64,000 bases of DNA from Rhodamnia argentea (taxonomy: Eukaryota > Streptophyta > Magnoliopsida > Myrtales > Myrtaceae), in the NCBI RefSeq assembly GCF_020921035.1, contig NC_063156.1:5270001-5334000 (forward strand). Direction: 5' to 3'. Shown here piece after piece: positions 48,140-58,183 of the stretch. Every line of letters starts with the position of its first letter. Positions within the stretch are counted from its first letter, which is position 1. The translations under genes were made by a program, and so were the position numbers. Under the pieces are notes generated by a model. The model was not told the origin of the DNA, did no database searches, and saw only the letters and a list, made by a program, of their open reading frames with translations.

Positions 48140-49300
48140 TCTCTATTTATTGTTTTCTCCGTTCTTCATCTTCATCTTCTCCACATGGAGGGCTCTTTGC
48201 GAGAGGTCGCATGACTCAAGCGAGGCGATGCCGAGGGCCGCCCAACCTCGGGCGGCCGAGGCAACTCCGGTGACCTTGATGGAGGACAACCCCACCCGCC
48301 CTCCATCCACCTAGCACACCGTCGCCCCTCTCTTCATTAGCTCTACGTCTCTCCATCTCAAACTCAAATGTGGCTACATGATGTCTCCATCGATCTTGCT
48401 CGACCCTCGATCGGCATGGCCGACCATCAAGTGTCATTTCTAGTAATTTTTTTTCTGGCTCCATTTGTTTCACGAAAAATATTTTTCAGCCTTTTGATTA
48501 TAAATGGAAAATCCTACACTTAAATCCAAGAAAATAATTTCCCATTTGAAAAAATTGCAAATCACCTTTTAAAAATATGACTAGATTAGCTATAGAAACT
48601 TTATGATTCAAGAACAAGAACCGCTTGTTTCATGGCCCTTGATAGAAGCATTAGGTTGGGGTTAGGTCCGCCGGGATCCATCGAGGCCAAGCATGAGTCC
48701 AAAGTGGCTGGCCCGTAACCCCGGTGCCCTTGCTTGAATCTTTTGAGGTCGGGCTCGGACTCACGTCCATCACGCCCGAGCTCAAAATGATGCGCTAAGG
48801 ACCAAGTCCATCAAGGACGAGACCACGACCCCAATGTCAGTGTGCATGAACATTGAGGCCAAGCCAAGTCCTCTACTCCCATGCCCGTGCCCATGGAGGC
48901 CGGGCTCAAGACCTCAGTGCCGAGGCTTTGGATCCCTGTCTCAATCTCTAGCACCCATGCCTAGGTCCTCGGCGCTTAGGCCCAAGTCTTGGGTTCTTTG
49001 AGGTTGGCTCCACGACATCAACACTCGCATGGATCAATTAAGATCAGGCTGGAGATCTCATAACTCGCTTCATATCCGAATAACGTACGTTTGTTTAAGA
49101 AAATCAAACGATATTATCGTCACCGAACCACATAGAAATAAAGATTCACGTTATAACCAAATACAGAAAAATATAATCATTATTTTTAAAAAAAATAAAT
49201 TTCTCACAAATATTTTTCAAAAGCGTTATATTTTCGACCCCAAAAAAAAAAAATGGGACAATATGAAGCTTACGTTGCATCTAGTTGATGTCCTAGAACA
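48140..49300. other. Intergenic DNA of duplicated unit 1
   Basis: Positions 48180-48430 and 48640-49010 are GC-rich, the latter with repeated words such as gaggccgggctc and ctcggtgcc. A minus-strand frame (48216-48473) has a counterpart in unit 2 (52390-52755), but the frame is not conserved between them. I see no gene. Confidence 0.5.
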
Positions 49301-49693
49301 GTTAGACACACGACATGTGTACTGACTACTGATTACTGAGTACACCATGGTTTGCCCCATGCCGTGTCCGCACGTGAGCAGGAACATAAATACAGGCGCC
49401 GCTGAATTTCGTTAGGAAAAAAAAAAAAAGGAAAAGGAAGATCCAAAAACCACGTGCTGCTGCTCCCCCCACTCTAATTTGTCTTATTACAATGAGGCCG
49501 GAATTGTCATCCGCACCCCCAGCAGTGCTCGTCGTTTGTGAAGGGAAGGAAAGGGCAAAAACGTCATTCCTAGTACTGAGCCCGGTGGGGACCCCACCGC
49601 CCCCGGGTTTCGGATTCTCCGCCCACCCAAAACCATCTGCCGGGAACGCAAACCACGACAAATTTTGGGCTCGCCTCTTGTTTCGGATTCCCC

Positions 49694-49699
49694 TATAAA
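49694..49699 (+). promoter_or_regulatory. TATA box of WIP-type gene 2
   Basis: TATAAA lies 108 bases before the ATG at 49807. Confidence 0.7.
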
Positions 49700-49806
49700 G
49701 ACCTCCCGCCGCTCTCATTCTTCTCCATCCCATCATCAATCTCAAGCATCAGCACGCCATCAGGAAACGCGCGATCGAACCGAACCAGACCGAATCGTAT
49801 CTCGAG

Positions 49807-50088
49807 ATGAGCTCAACAAGCAGAGTGTGGGTCGTCGCGGCCAGCGTCGCCGCCGTGGAGGCCCTCAAGGACCAAGGGTTCTGCCGGTGGAACTACACCA
49901 TCCGGTCGATCCACCAGCACGCCAAGAACCGGGCCAAGTCCTCCTTCTCTCAGGCCAACAGCAAGAAGCGATCTCCTCAGTCGTCGACTGCGGCGGTTTC
50001 GAGGAGGCTAGCGGTAGAAGCGGAGGGGAAGCGGTCGGAGGAGTCGATGAGGAAGGTCTTGTACTTGAGCTCTTGGGGTCCGTATTGA
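49807..50088 (+). CDS. Wound-responsive (DUF3774/WIP) family protein 2
   Basis: An intronless frame of 93 residues: MSSTSRVWVVAASVAAVEAL, then [20 protein letters not shown], and ESMRKVLYLSSWGPY at the end. It differs from gene 1 mainly in the middle, which is three residues shorter and has KRSPQSSTAAVSRR. It differs from gene 3 at only a handful of residues. A second, overlapping plus-strand frame (49665-50102) is open only because of GC-rich composition. Gene 2 lies in duplicated unit 1. Confidence 0.93.
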   Translation: MSSTSRVWVVAASVAAVEALKDQGFCRWNYTIRSIHQHAKNRAKSSFSQANSKKRSPQSSTAAVSRRLAVEAEGKRSEESMRKVLYLSSWGPY

Positions 50089-50462
50089 GGTTCTCTGAAT
50101 AGTATAGATCGAGGAAGGCAATCGTAGTTCGTTGCATTGTATATGTATGCTGAAATTACAGCAAGACAATACATTCCACGATAGGACTTTTCCATTTGCA
50201 CTATGGTTTACTCGCTCGTTCCCAACGCATGTCATTCATCGACGATTTTGATTGACCCGTTTCATATAGATATAGGGACGAGTCATCCGTATACCCACTA
50301 AACGGGTGAGTTGGACCTAGTTAAAAACAATCTACCTAAATTGTTCTTACCTAACTCAATCTATACATGACCTAATCTAACTCGTATCACTGAAACACAT
50401 ACTTATTTAACTCAATTTAGAGAAATTCACACCCAAATAAAAATGATTGAATGAGGGTAAGA

Positions 50463-50990
50463 GGAGAAAATTGTCTAAAAGGTCTTAAATCTATTACACT
50501 TTGATCAATCCAATCCCAAACTTTCCAATTTTGTCAATTGAGTTCTAATCCTTTTAACATATTGTCGATCGAGTTAATCCGATCAATTTTAATCCGAAAT
50601 TCTCAACTTGGATACCCGTGATGCCATATAAGATGATCGGAGTTGATATGGATAATATTTACTCTTTATTTTCCTTATTTTTATCAAATCCGACGAGAGA
50701 CACCGACCGACCACAGGCAAGGGCTTCATAACCCTCGTGAGGTCTAGGCGAGGGTTGGCCAGTGACCCTCGCTCAACTTGATAGGAAAAAGAGAGAGGAA
50801 AAGATAGATAGAAAAAAAAAAGAATAACTTCAATGTTGGCTATGCTATATTGGATGCCTAGTATTTAATTTGGCAATTTTCGGTTAAAATTGGTCAGATA
50901 AACTCAATTGACAAAATTGAAAACTTCATGACTAAATTGGCCAAAGCGGAATAGGTTTAGGAATTTTTGGACAATTTTCTCGGACAAAAG
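50463..50990. mobile_element. MULE-type element downstream of WIP gene 2
   Basis: The ends are gagaaaattgtctaaaaggtctt and ggaatttttggacaattttctc, an inverted pair, with a GC-rich core at about 50700-50780. The unit-2 copy is at 54738-55335. Confidence 0.6.
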
Positions 50991-53971
50991 AGAGTGAAAA
51001 AGAAAGTCATAGAGTTACGTTGTTCAGAGGTTCATTTACTGAACTTATTGCAAATATCTCTTGTAAACACGTTGCTAAAAGAAATACTTACTTCTACTGA
51101 ATCTAATGTAAGTGTGATCTAGGACTCTTGTACACAAAAGAGGGGAAAAGTATAAAAGAAAAAAAAAAAAGTCTTTAACTTATTTTAATTAGTATCGGTT
51201 CAATTATAAATATTTCAAGTGAGCTAATTTAGCTCTAAACCCTTTAATATTGATATCGATTTAGTCCATTCGATTAATTTAGATAGAAAATTGCTTATGT
51301 GGACACTGGCCGTCTTACATGATAGAGCCGATGCTCACGTTGACCATTTCAAACATTTTTTTAGTAAATTTTTTCATTTTTTTTCTTTCTTTTTGCCGAT
51401 AGCTGGCCAACAACCAGCCACATGCCATGGCCTGCAAGGGTAGGCCTCACCGATGCTCATCCTTGCCCAAGCGTGACCTAATGTGAAAATTATCCCGTCT
51501 AAAGAAAAGGGTAAGGAAGGAAAAAAATTAAGAAATTATAAAAAAAAAATTTGGTCTAAATTGGCTAGAAAAACTAAATTAGTACCAATGTGATTGGCCC
51601 AATTAAAAATTTTATGACTAAATTGACTCAATTGAAAGGTTTATGATTAAATTGATATCAATGCAATAAATTTAGTACTTTTTTGGGTTCTTTTCCCCGC
51701 AAAAGGGACTTATAAGTCTACTAGAGATGAAAATAGGCCTTTCATGGAAGGATATGTAGCAACGGAAGTAATTAAGCACATGTAAATTTGATTTAAATCG
51801 GGTACAAAATAGAGAAGTTTGCTTAGAAAACTTCTTGAGCTAATGATGTGAGTGAAAAAGAAAGAAAGAAGGAAGCGGTATGATAGAAGGGATATTTCAT
51901 ACTTCCTTATAAGAATCTAATTTTTCTTCGGAAAGGAAACTTGTACTATATGGGACTAGGTATGAAAAAAAACTTGGCTGGAAAGAAAGATGCGGTTCCA
52001 TACTAATCGTGTTAGAATAATTAAGTTATTAGGATAGTTGACGGTGCACATCATTTTATATATATGGTACCACAGTAGATCATCCGGAGTAATTTCTTGT
52101 TTAATTTTAGGCCACGGTACAATTTTTTCTTTTTTGATCGGGTTCACACATCCTTATCTAATGATTTAAGTTTTTAGACAGCATTTAATTCATCTTTGGA
52201 GGACGTAAAGCTATTTTTCCGAGGGTCTTTAAGTCAAAGTATGAGCAACTAAGGTATATTTTTGCATTCGACCAAAAAAAAAAAGGTATGTTTTTGCAAA
52301 ATAGCTTTCTAATTGAAAAAAGAAAAAAGAAAAAAGAAAATCAAATATTTGCTCTCTGTATCCATCGTTCATCGGAGAAAGCTGTGAGCCTAGGTGAGGA
52401 GTGCGCGTCTCCATCGTCTCCTCTGTTTATTGTTTTCCCCGTCCTTCATCTCCATCTTCTCCTCACGGCGGGCTCTCTGCGAGAGGTCGCGCGACTCAAG
52501 CGAGGCGATGCCTAGGGCTGCCCAATCTCGGGCAGCCCAGGCGACTCCGGCGACCTTGATGGAGGACAACCCCCGCCCACCCGTCCATGCGCCTAGCACA
52601 CCGCCACCCCTCTCTTCACTAGCTCTACGTCTCTCCATCTCGAACTCAAATCTGGCTACGTGAAGTCTCGGCCAGCGTTGCTTGACTCTCGATCGGCATG
52701 ACCGACCATCAAGTGTCATTCCTAGTAATTTTTTTTTTTGCTTTATTTGTTTCACGAAAAATATTTTTCTGCCTCCGGATAGTAAATGGAAAATCTACGC
52801 TTAAATCCAAGAAAATAATTTCCCATTTGAAAAATTGCAAATCACCTTTTAAAAATACGACTATATTAGATATAAAAAATTTACGTTCAAGAACGAGAAC
52901 TGCTTGTTTCATGGCCCTTGGTAGAAGCATCGGGTTGGGGTTAGGTCCGTCGGGATCCATCGAGGCCAAGCATGAGTCCAAGGTGGCTGGACTCGCAACC
53001 CCGAGTGCCCGGGCTTGAATCTTTTGAGGCCGGGCTCACGTCTATTGCGCCCAAGCCCAAAACCATAAGCTAAGGACCAAGTCCATCAAGGACGAGACCA
53101 TGACAACAATGTTAGTGCACAGGATCATTGAGGCCAAGCCAAGTCCTTTGCTCCCATGCCCGTACCCACCGAGGCTGGGCTCGAGACCTCGGTGCCGAGG
53201 CTTTGGATCCCTGTCTCAGTCTTCAACACTCATGCCTCAGTACTTCGGCGCTTAGGCCCGAGTCTTGGGTTCGTCGAGGTTGGCTCCACGACATCAGCAC
53301 TCGCCCGGATCAATTAGAGATCAGGTTAGAGATCTTAGCGCTCGTTTCATGCCTAAATAATGTATGTTTGTTTATGAAAATCAAATGAGATTATCTTCAT
53401 CAAACCACATAGAAATAAAGACTGAGGATATAACCAAATACAGAAAAATATAATCATTATTTTTTTAAAAAATAAATTTCTCACAAATATTTTTCAAAAA
53501 CGTTATATTTTCGACCAAAAAAAATTCGGACAACATGAAGCTTACGTTGCATCCAGTCGACATCCGAGAAACGATAGACACACGACATGTGTACTGACTA
53601 CTGACTACTGAGTACACCATGATTTGCCCCATGCCGTGTCCGCACGTGAGCAGGAACATAAATACAGGCGCCGCTGAATTTCGTTAGGGAAAAAAAAAAA
53701 AAGGAAAAGGAAAAGGAAGATCCAAAAACCACGTGCTGCTGCTCCCCCCACTCTAATTCGTCTTATTACGGTGCGGCCGGAATTGCCATCCGCACCCCCG
53801 GCAGTGTTCGTCGTTTGTGAAGGGAAGGAAAGGGCAAAAATGTCATTCCGGGCACTAAGCACAGTGGGGACCCCACCGCCCCCGGGTTTCGGATTCTCCG
53901 CCCACCCAAAACCATCTGCCAGAGCGCAAACCACGACAAATTTTGGGCTCGCCTCTTGTTTCGTATTGCCT

Positions 53972-53977
53972 TATAAA
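53972..53977 (+). promoter_or_regulatory. TATA box of WIP-type gene 3
   Basis: TATAAA lies 108 bases before the ATG at 54085. The surrounding 150 bases match gene 2 closely. Confidence 0.7.
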
Positions 53978-54084
53978 GAACTCCCGCCGCTCTCATTCTT
54001 CTCCATCCCATCATCAATCTCAAGCATCAGCACGCCATCAGGAAACGCGCGATCGAACCGAACCAGATCGAATCGTATCTCGAG

Positions 54085-54363
54085 ATGAGCTCAACAAGCA
54101 GAGCGTGGGTCGTCGCGGCCAGCGTCGCCGCCGTAGAGGCCCTCAAGGACCAAGGGTTCTGCCGGTGGAACTACACCATCCGGTCGATCCACCAGCACGC
54201 CAAGAACCGGGCCAAGTCCTCCTTCTCTCAGGCCAACAGCAAGAAGCGATCTCCTCAGTCGACTGCGGCGGTTTCGAGGAAGCTAGCGGGAGAAGCGGAG
54301 GGGAAGCGGTCGGAGGAGTCGATGAGGAAGGTCCTGTACTTGAGCACTTGGGGTCCGTATTGA
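54085..54363 (+). CDS. Wound-responsive (DUF3774/WIP) family protein 3
   Basis: An intronless frame of 92 residues, nearly identical to gene 2. Differences include SRAW for SRVW, one Ser less in the middle (KRSPQSTAAV), SRKLAGE for SRRLAVE, and LSTWGPY for LSSWGPY at the end. It is the unit-2 duplicate. The open frame and family motifs are retained, so both copies are probably functional. Confidence 0.93.
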   Translation: MSSTSRAWVVAASVAAVEALKDQGFCRWNYTIRSIHQHAKNRAKSSFSQANSKKRSPQSTAAVSRKLAGEAEGKRSEESMRKVLYLSTWGPY

Positions 54364-55370
54364 GGTTCTCTGAATAGTATATAGATCGAGGAAGGCAATC
54401 GTAGCTCGTTGCATTGTATATGTATGCTGAAATTACAGCAAGGCAATACATTCCGCGATAGGACTTTTCCATTTGCACTACGGTTTACTCCCTCGTTCCC
54501 AACGCATGTCATTCATCGACGATTTTGATTAACCCGTTTCATGTAGAGATAGGGACGAGTCATCCGTAGACCCATTAAACGGGATGAGTCGGATCTAGTT
54601 AAAAACAATCTATCTAAATTGTCCATTCCTAACTCAATCCATACTTGACCTACCCGACTCATATTAGTAAAATATATATTTATTTAACTCAATTTAGAGA
54701 AATTCATACCCAAATAAAAATGATCGAATGAAGGTGAAAGGAGAAAATTGTCTAAAAGATCTTAAATCTATTTCACTTTGATTAATCTAATCCCAAACCT
54801 TTTAATTTTGTCAATTGAGTTCTAATTTTTTTGATACATTGTCAATTGAGTCAAGCCAATTAATTGTAATTCGAAATTCTTAGCTTGGATACCCATGGTG
54901 CCATATAAGACGATTGGCGCTGAATTGCGTAATATTTACTCTTTATTTTCCCTATTTTTATCAAATCCAACAAGACACACCATGGATAATATTTACTATT
55001 TATTTTCCCTATTTTTATCAAATCTGACGAGAGACACCGATCGACCACAGGCAAGGGCTTCACAACCCTCGTGAGGTTTAGGCAAGGGTCGGCCAGTGAC
55101 CCTCGTTGAACTTGATAGGAAAAGAGAGAGAGGAAAAGACGGACAAAGAAAAAGAAAAAGAATAAAAATTTGTCGAAGTCAATGTCGGCTATGCCATATT
55201 GGATGTCCGATATTTAATTCAACGATTTTTAACTAAAATTGGTCGGATGGATTCAATTGACAAAATTGAAAATTTTATGACTAAATTGGCTAAAGCGGAA
55301 TAGGTTTAGGACTTTTTAGATAATTTTCCCGAACAAGAGAGAGTGAAAAGAAAATCATAAAGTTACGTTG

Positions 55371-56445
55371 GTCTAAGTAAGTTGTGAACCCATTTAACAA
55401 GCATATTATTTTAGATTTCACCATATTAAACCCATTTATGAACCATTAACTGAATGGAGTTAACCTATATAACAACTGGACCCATTAAATATGGGTTAAG
55501 AAGCAAGTTCATGACTCATTTTGACAAATCTAACCACCTGTTTATGTGCGAAAGATATGGCTTTTCTGTCATGGACGAGGAAAGTAATGAAGCACATGTA
55601 AATTTGATATGAATCATGTATAAAATAGTGAAGTTCGGTCACTAAAGTTTGAACGGGAAATTATCCTAAAGGAAGTCGCTACCATGGCAATCTAATAGCA
55701 CTACCATTATTTTTGCCCTCACAATTTTTCAGTTAGTGAATGCTTCATACAAAATACGTAATGATGGCGCTTTGGATCTAGGGTCATATATAACTAGACT
55801 GTCATGAAAACATTTCCCTATCCTAAAAGTCATAAACCTATTATGCTTTTTATCAATTCTGTTATAAATATTTTATTTTTGTCAATTCAATCCCCAATCT
55901 TTTCATATTTCGCCAATTGAGTTCGCTCGACTAATTCTGGCCAAAAATCGATAACATGGACATTTTTAAATAATATTTTACATTTTTATTTTTTCTTCCT
56001 TTTTGATTTTATTTGCTGTGGGCGGTCAGAGTCGCTTGCCGGAGGACGAAAGATAGACCCCCAAAAAAAAATTTGCAGAAAAGATGAGGTTCAGCAGTGA
56101 CAGATAGGCATACAACATCGTCAGAAGAAGGCAAAAAAACACCAAAGAGGCAACGACCAGACAAGTAGTTTGGGACAACAAAACTTGGGGCGTGGTCGGA
56201 TTTTCAAATTCAGAATACCGTGTGCTTCTTTTCGGTCGAACTCCCGAGCGGGCACCACGGGTTTTGGCCACCTTTGTCCTCATGAAATATCTGTCTGCTA
56301 CTTGGTCCTCCTGCATCTGCATGGGCCGCCTCCTCAACCCCACCACAGCCCCTTGTTTTTCCCCGAACTCCTTTCGGCCTCTTGTGCCTCCGAATTCATG
56401 CATTTGGCGCTCTCAACGTACCATCTCATCTCATCTTGTACGCCT
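55371..56445. other. Intergenic region with one MULE-type left half
   Basis: Positions 55790-56035 resemble the left half of a MULE-type element (ctaaaagtcataaacctatta, ccaattgagttcg). The right end is not seen. The remainder holds the distal promoter of WIP gene 4. Confidence 0.45.
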
Positions 56446-56453
56446 GTATTTAA
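56446..56453 (+). promoter_or_regulatory. TATA-like element of WIP-type gene 4
   Basis: gtatttaa lies 80 bases upstream of the ATG at 56526. It is a weaker match than the TATAAA boxes of genes 1-3. Confidence 0.45.
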
Positions 56454-56525
56454 GAACCACCCCATCCATCTCCTCACCCACAAACGCAGCACCATTGTGT
56501 CGTAGACCAGTGAGCAGGAGAAAAG

Positions 56526-56777
56526 ATGAGCGTTTCGAGAAGAGCTTGGGTGGTAGCATCGAGCGTGGGAGCTGTGGAGGCACTGAAAGATCAGGGCTTC
56601 TGCAGGTGGAACTACGCCTTCCGGTCGCTGCACCAGCGAGCCAAGAACCATGTCCGGTCGTCCTTGTTGGCCCAGAAGAAGCTGTCCCCGATGTCCCGCG
56701 CCACGAACGATGAGTCGAAGCGGGCCGAGGAGTCCCTGAGGAAAGTCATGTTCTTGAGCTGTTGGGCTCCTAACTGA
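56526..56777 (+). CDS. Wound-responsive (DUF3774/WIP) family protein 4
   Basis: An intronless frame of 83 residues: [40 protein letters not shown], then a shortened middle ([18 protein letters not shown]) and [15 protein letters not shown]. The family blocks are intact, but the protein is shorter and clearly older than the gene 2/3 pair. The flanks show no similarity to units 1 and 2. Other frames across this region are shadows. Confidence 0.92.
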   Translation: MSVSRRAWVVASSVGAVEALKDQGFCRWNYAFRSLHQRAKNHVRSSLLAQKKLSPMSRATNDESKRAEESLRKVMFLSCWAPN

Positions 56778-58183
56778 TGGAACATTCCATGCAATTCTCT
56801 TATTATTGGATTCATATGGATCCCAAAAATATGCCTGTAAAATTGTATAGAGCAGCCTGCCCTTGCACCAGAAATTAATTAGCAATCATTATCGGAAGAA
56901 GTTAATTTCGAGGACTTATCCAGTCAAGACTTCTTGTAATGAATCTCTATCCTAATGAAAAAATTTACTTAATCATAGTTTTCCTAGTAGGTGCCCATTT
57001 TTACTGCATGTGCTTTCCTAGAGGTACTGTTTTAACATATGATCTTGATGCCTCTCCATGCCATGTCTAGAATGTCTTGTGCCTGAAATTAATTAGCAAT
57101 CATTATAGGAAGAAGTCATTTATCAAGATGAAGTCCCAGAGAAAGCAAGCAGCTTCCCCAGCCAAGGGAGACTTCATGCACAATTAGATCGCCTATCCAA
57201 TATCTGTAACCCACGAGTCCAAAAGCGTTTTTTGGGTGACTATTAGATTAACATTTTATTTTGGCAAAAATAAATTATTACGGGTCCATTTTTTCAAAAA
57301 TTTAGGACCCACAAGGTATTATTATTACTCTAAGACTGCGTATAACCTTCTCGTTGGATTTCACCTTCTCATTGGATTTCATAGACGAGCGCACTGTGTG
57401 TTAAAAGACAAAACGCCAATTACAGTTTCAGCAAAATCTTTAGATTATTGTCCCCACGTACTGTTTGATGAAAGAGATGGAGGCCCCATGGGCTGTAGCA
57501 AGATGGGGGTTATGGTGGGGGAGCATCCAGTCTTATTTTCCTGCTATAAGCACCGAGGAAAAAAGGAACAAATTCGAGAATCATGGCACATCATCATCAT
57601 TTCACGGCGTGCTCGTTTGTAGTATTTCAATGGAGGATTTTGCTTTATCCATTCTTTTCGAGCACAAAAGCATTCGATCCCACAGAACCCCACCACCTAC
57701 AAAAGGCCGAGCATCTAAAAGCACCGCACTGGATCGACGTTGGTCGAGCTTGGTCCTCGAATGATTGGTCTATTTCGCCAAAGCATATTCTCCCTCCGCC
57801 ACCTTGGTGTTACACGAGAAACGTAGCTCGTATCCCGTTAAATTTTGCCGGACGACGTCCATGATTTCGCAGCCAGCCTAGGAAAAAAGCCACGAATTAA
57901 GCGAAGTGGACAAGAATGAAAGTGGATGTTATTTTTGACTCATTTTGACCACTTTAAAGCAAACATCTTTCTTGGTACAGCGAAAACAACGTCAGACACA
58001 GCCTCAGGAAAAAGCATATGGGCGCTCATGATTGAACCGGTTCGCGTCGACATACCCCTTTTCTTGTTGAAACGAAAGCTTTGGATTTGCTATTTATCTT
58101 CCACTATAGAATACACCCTCGAATCTGTCTTCGCTCGCGTACAAAAAGTTTCTCCCTTTTCTCGAGCGAGATTCCGGCGGCCG
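56778..58183. other. Intergenic region upstream of the VAP gene
   Basis: A direct repeat of about 45 bp (aattaattagcaatcattat.ggaagaagt) occurs near 56874 and 57086. Open frames at 57236-57864 have no recognisable features. The VAP 5'UTR should lie in the last few hundred bases. Confidence 0.5.

Larger units (their letters stand above)
46822..51019. repeat. Tandem segmental duplication, unit 1 (about 4.2 kb)
   Basis: This unit begins gttgttcagaggttcattta and contains a MULE-type element, about 1.5 kb of intergenic sequence, WIP gene 2 and a second MULE-type element. It aligns colinearly with unit 2 (51020-55370). Both units are more than 90 percent alike over the stretches compared by eye. 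Unit 2 has extra bases near 54955-55020. Confidence 0.85.
51020..55370. repeat. Tandem segmental duplication, unit 2 (about 4.35 kb)
   Basis: This unit begins tgttcagaggttcatttact and ends near agttacgttg, the same word found just before the unit-2 start at 51013-51022. That short word may mark the exchange point. It contains a MULE-type copy (51153-51698), WIP gene 3 and a second MULE-type copy (54738-55335). Confidence 0.85.

Noticed and set aside
49665-50102. 145-codon plus-strand frame over WIP gene 2 (and its twin over gene 3)
   Set aside because: It is the alternative frame of the gene, rich in RGQRR and PPARQ. It starts around the TATA box and lacks the DUF3774 motifs.
52390-52755. 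121-codon minus-strand frame in duplicated unit 2
   Set aside because: The matching sequence in unit 1 (48216-48473) has a different frame end, so the protein is not conserved between two recent duplicates.
57236-57864. Overlapping plus-strand frames of 93-128 codons upstream of the VAP gene
   Set aside because: No domain, no splice-consistent partner and no codon pattern. Likely chance frames in the VAP upstream region.
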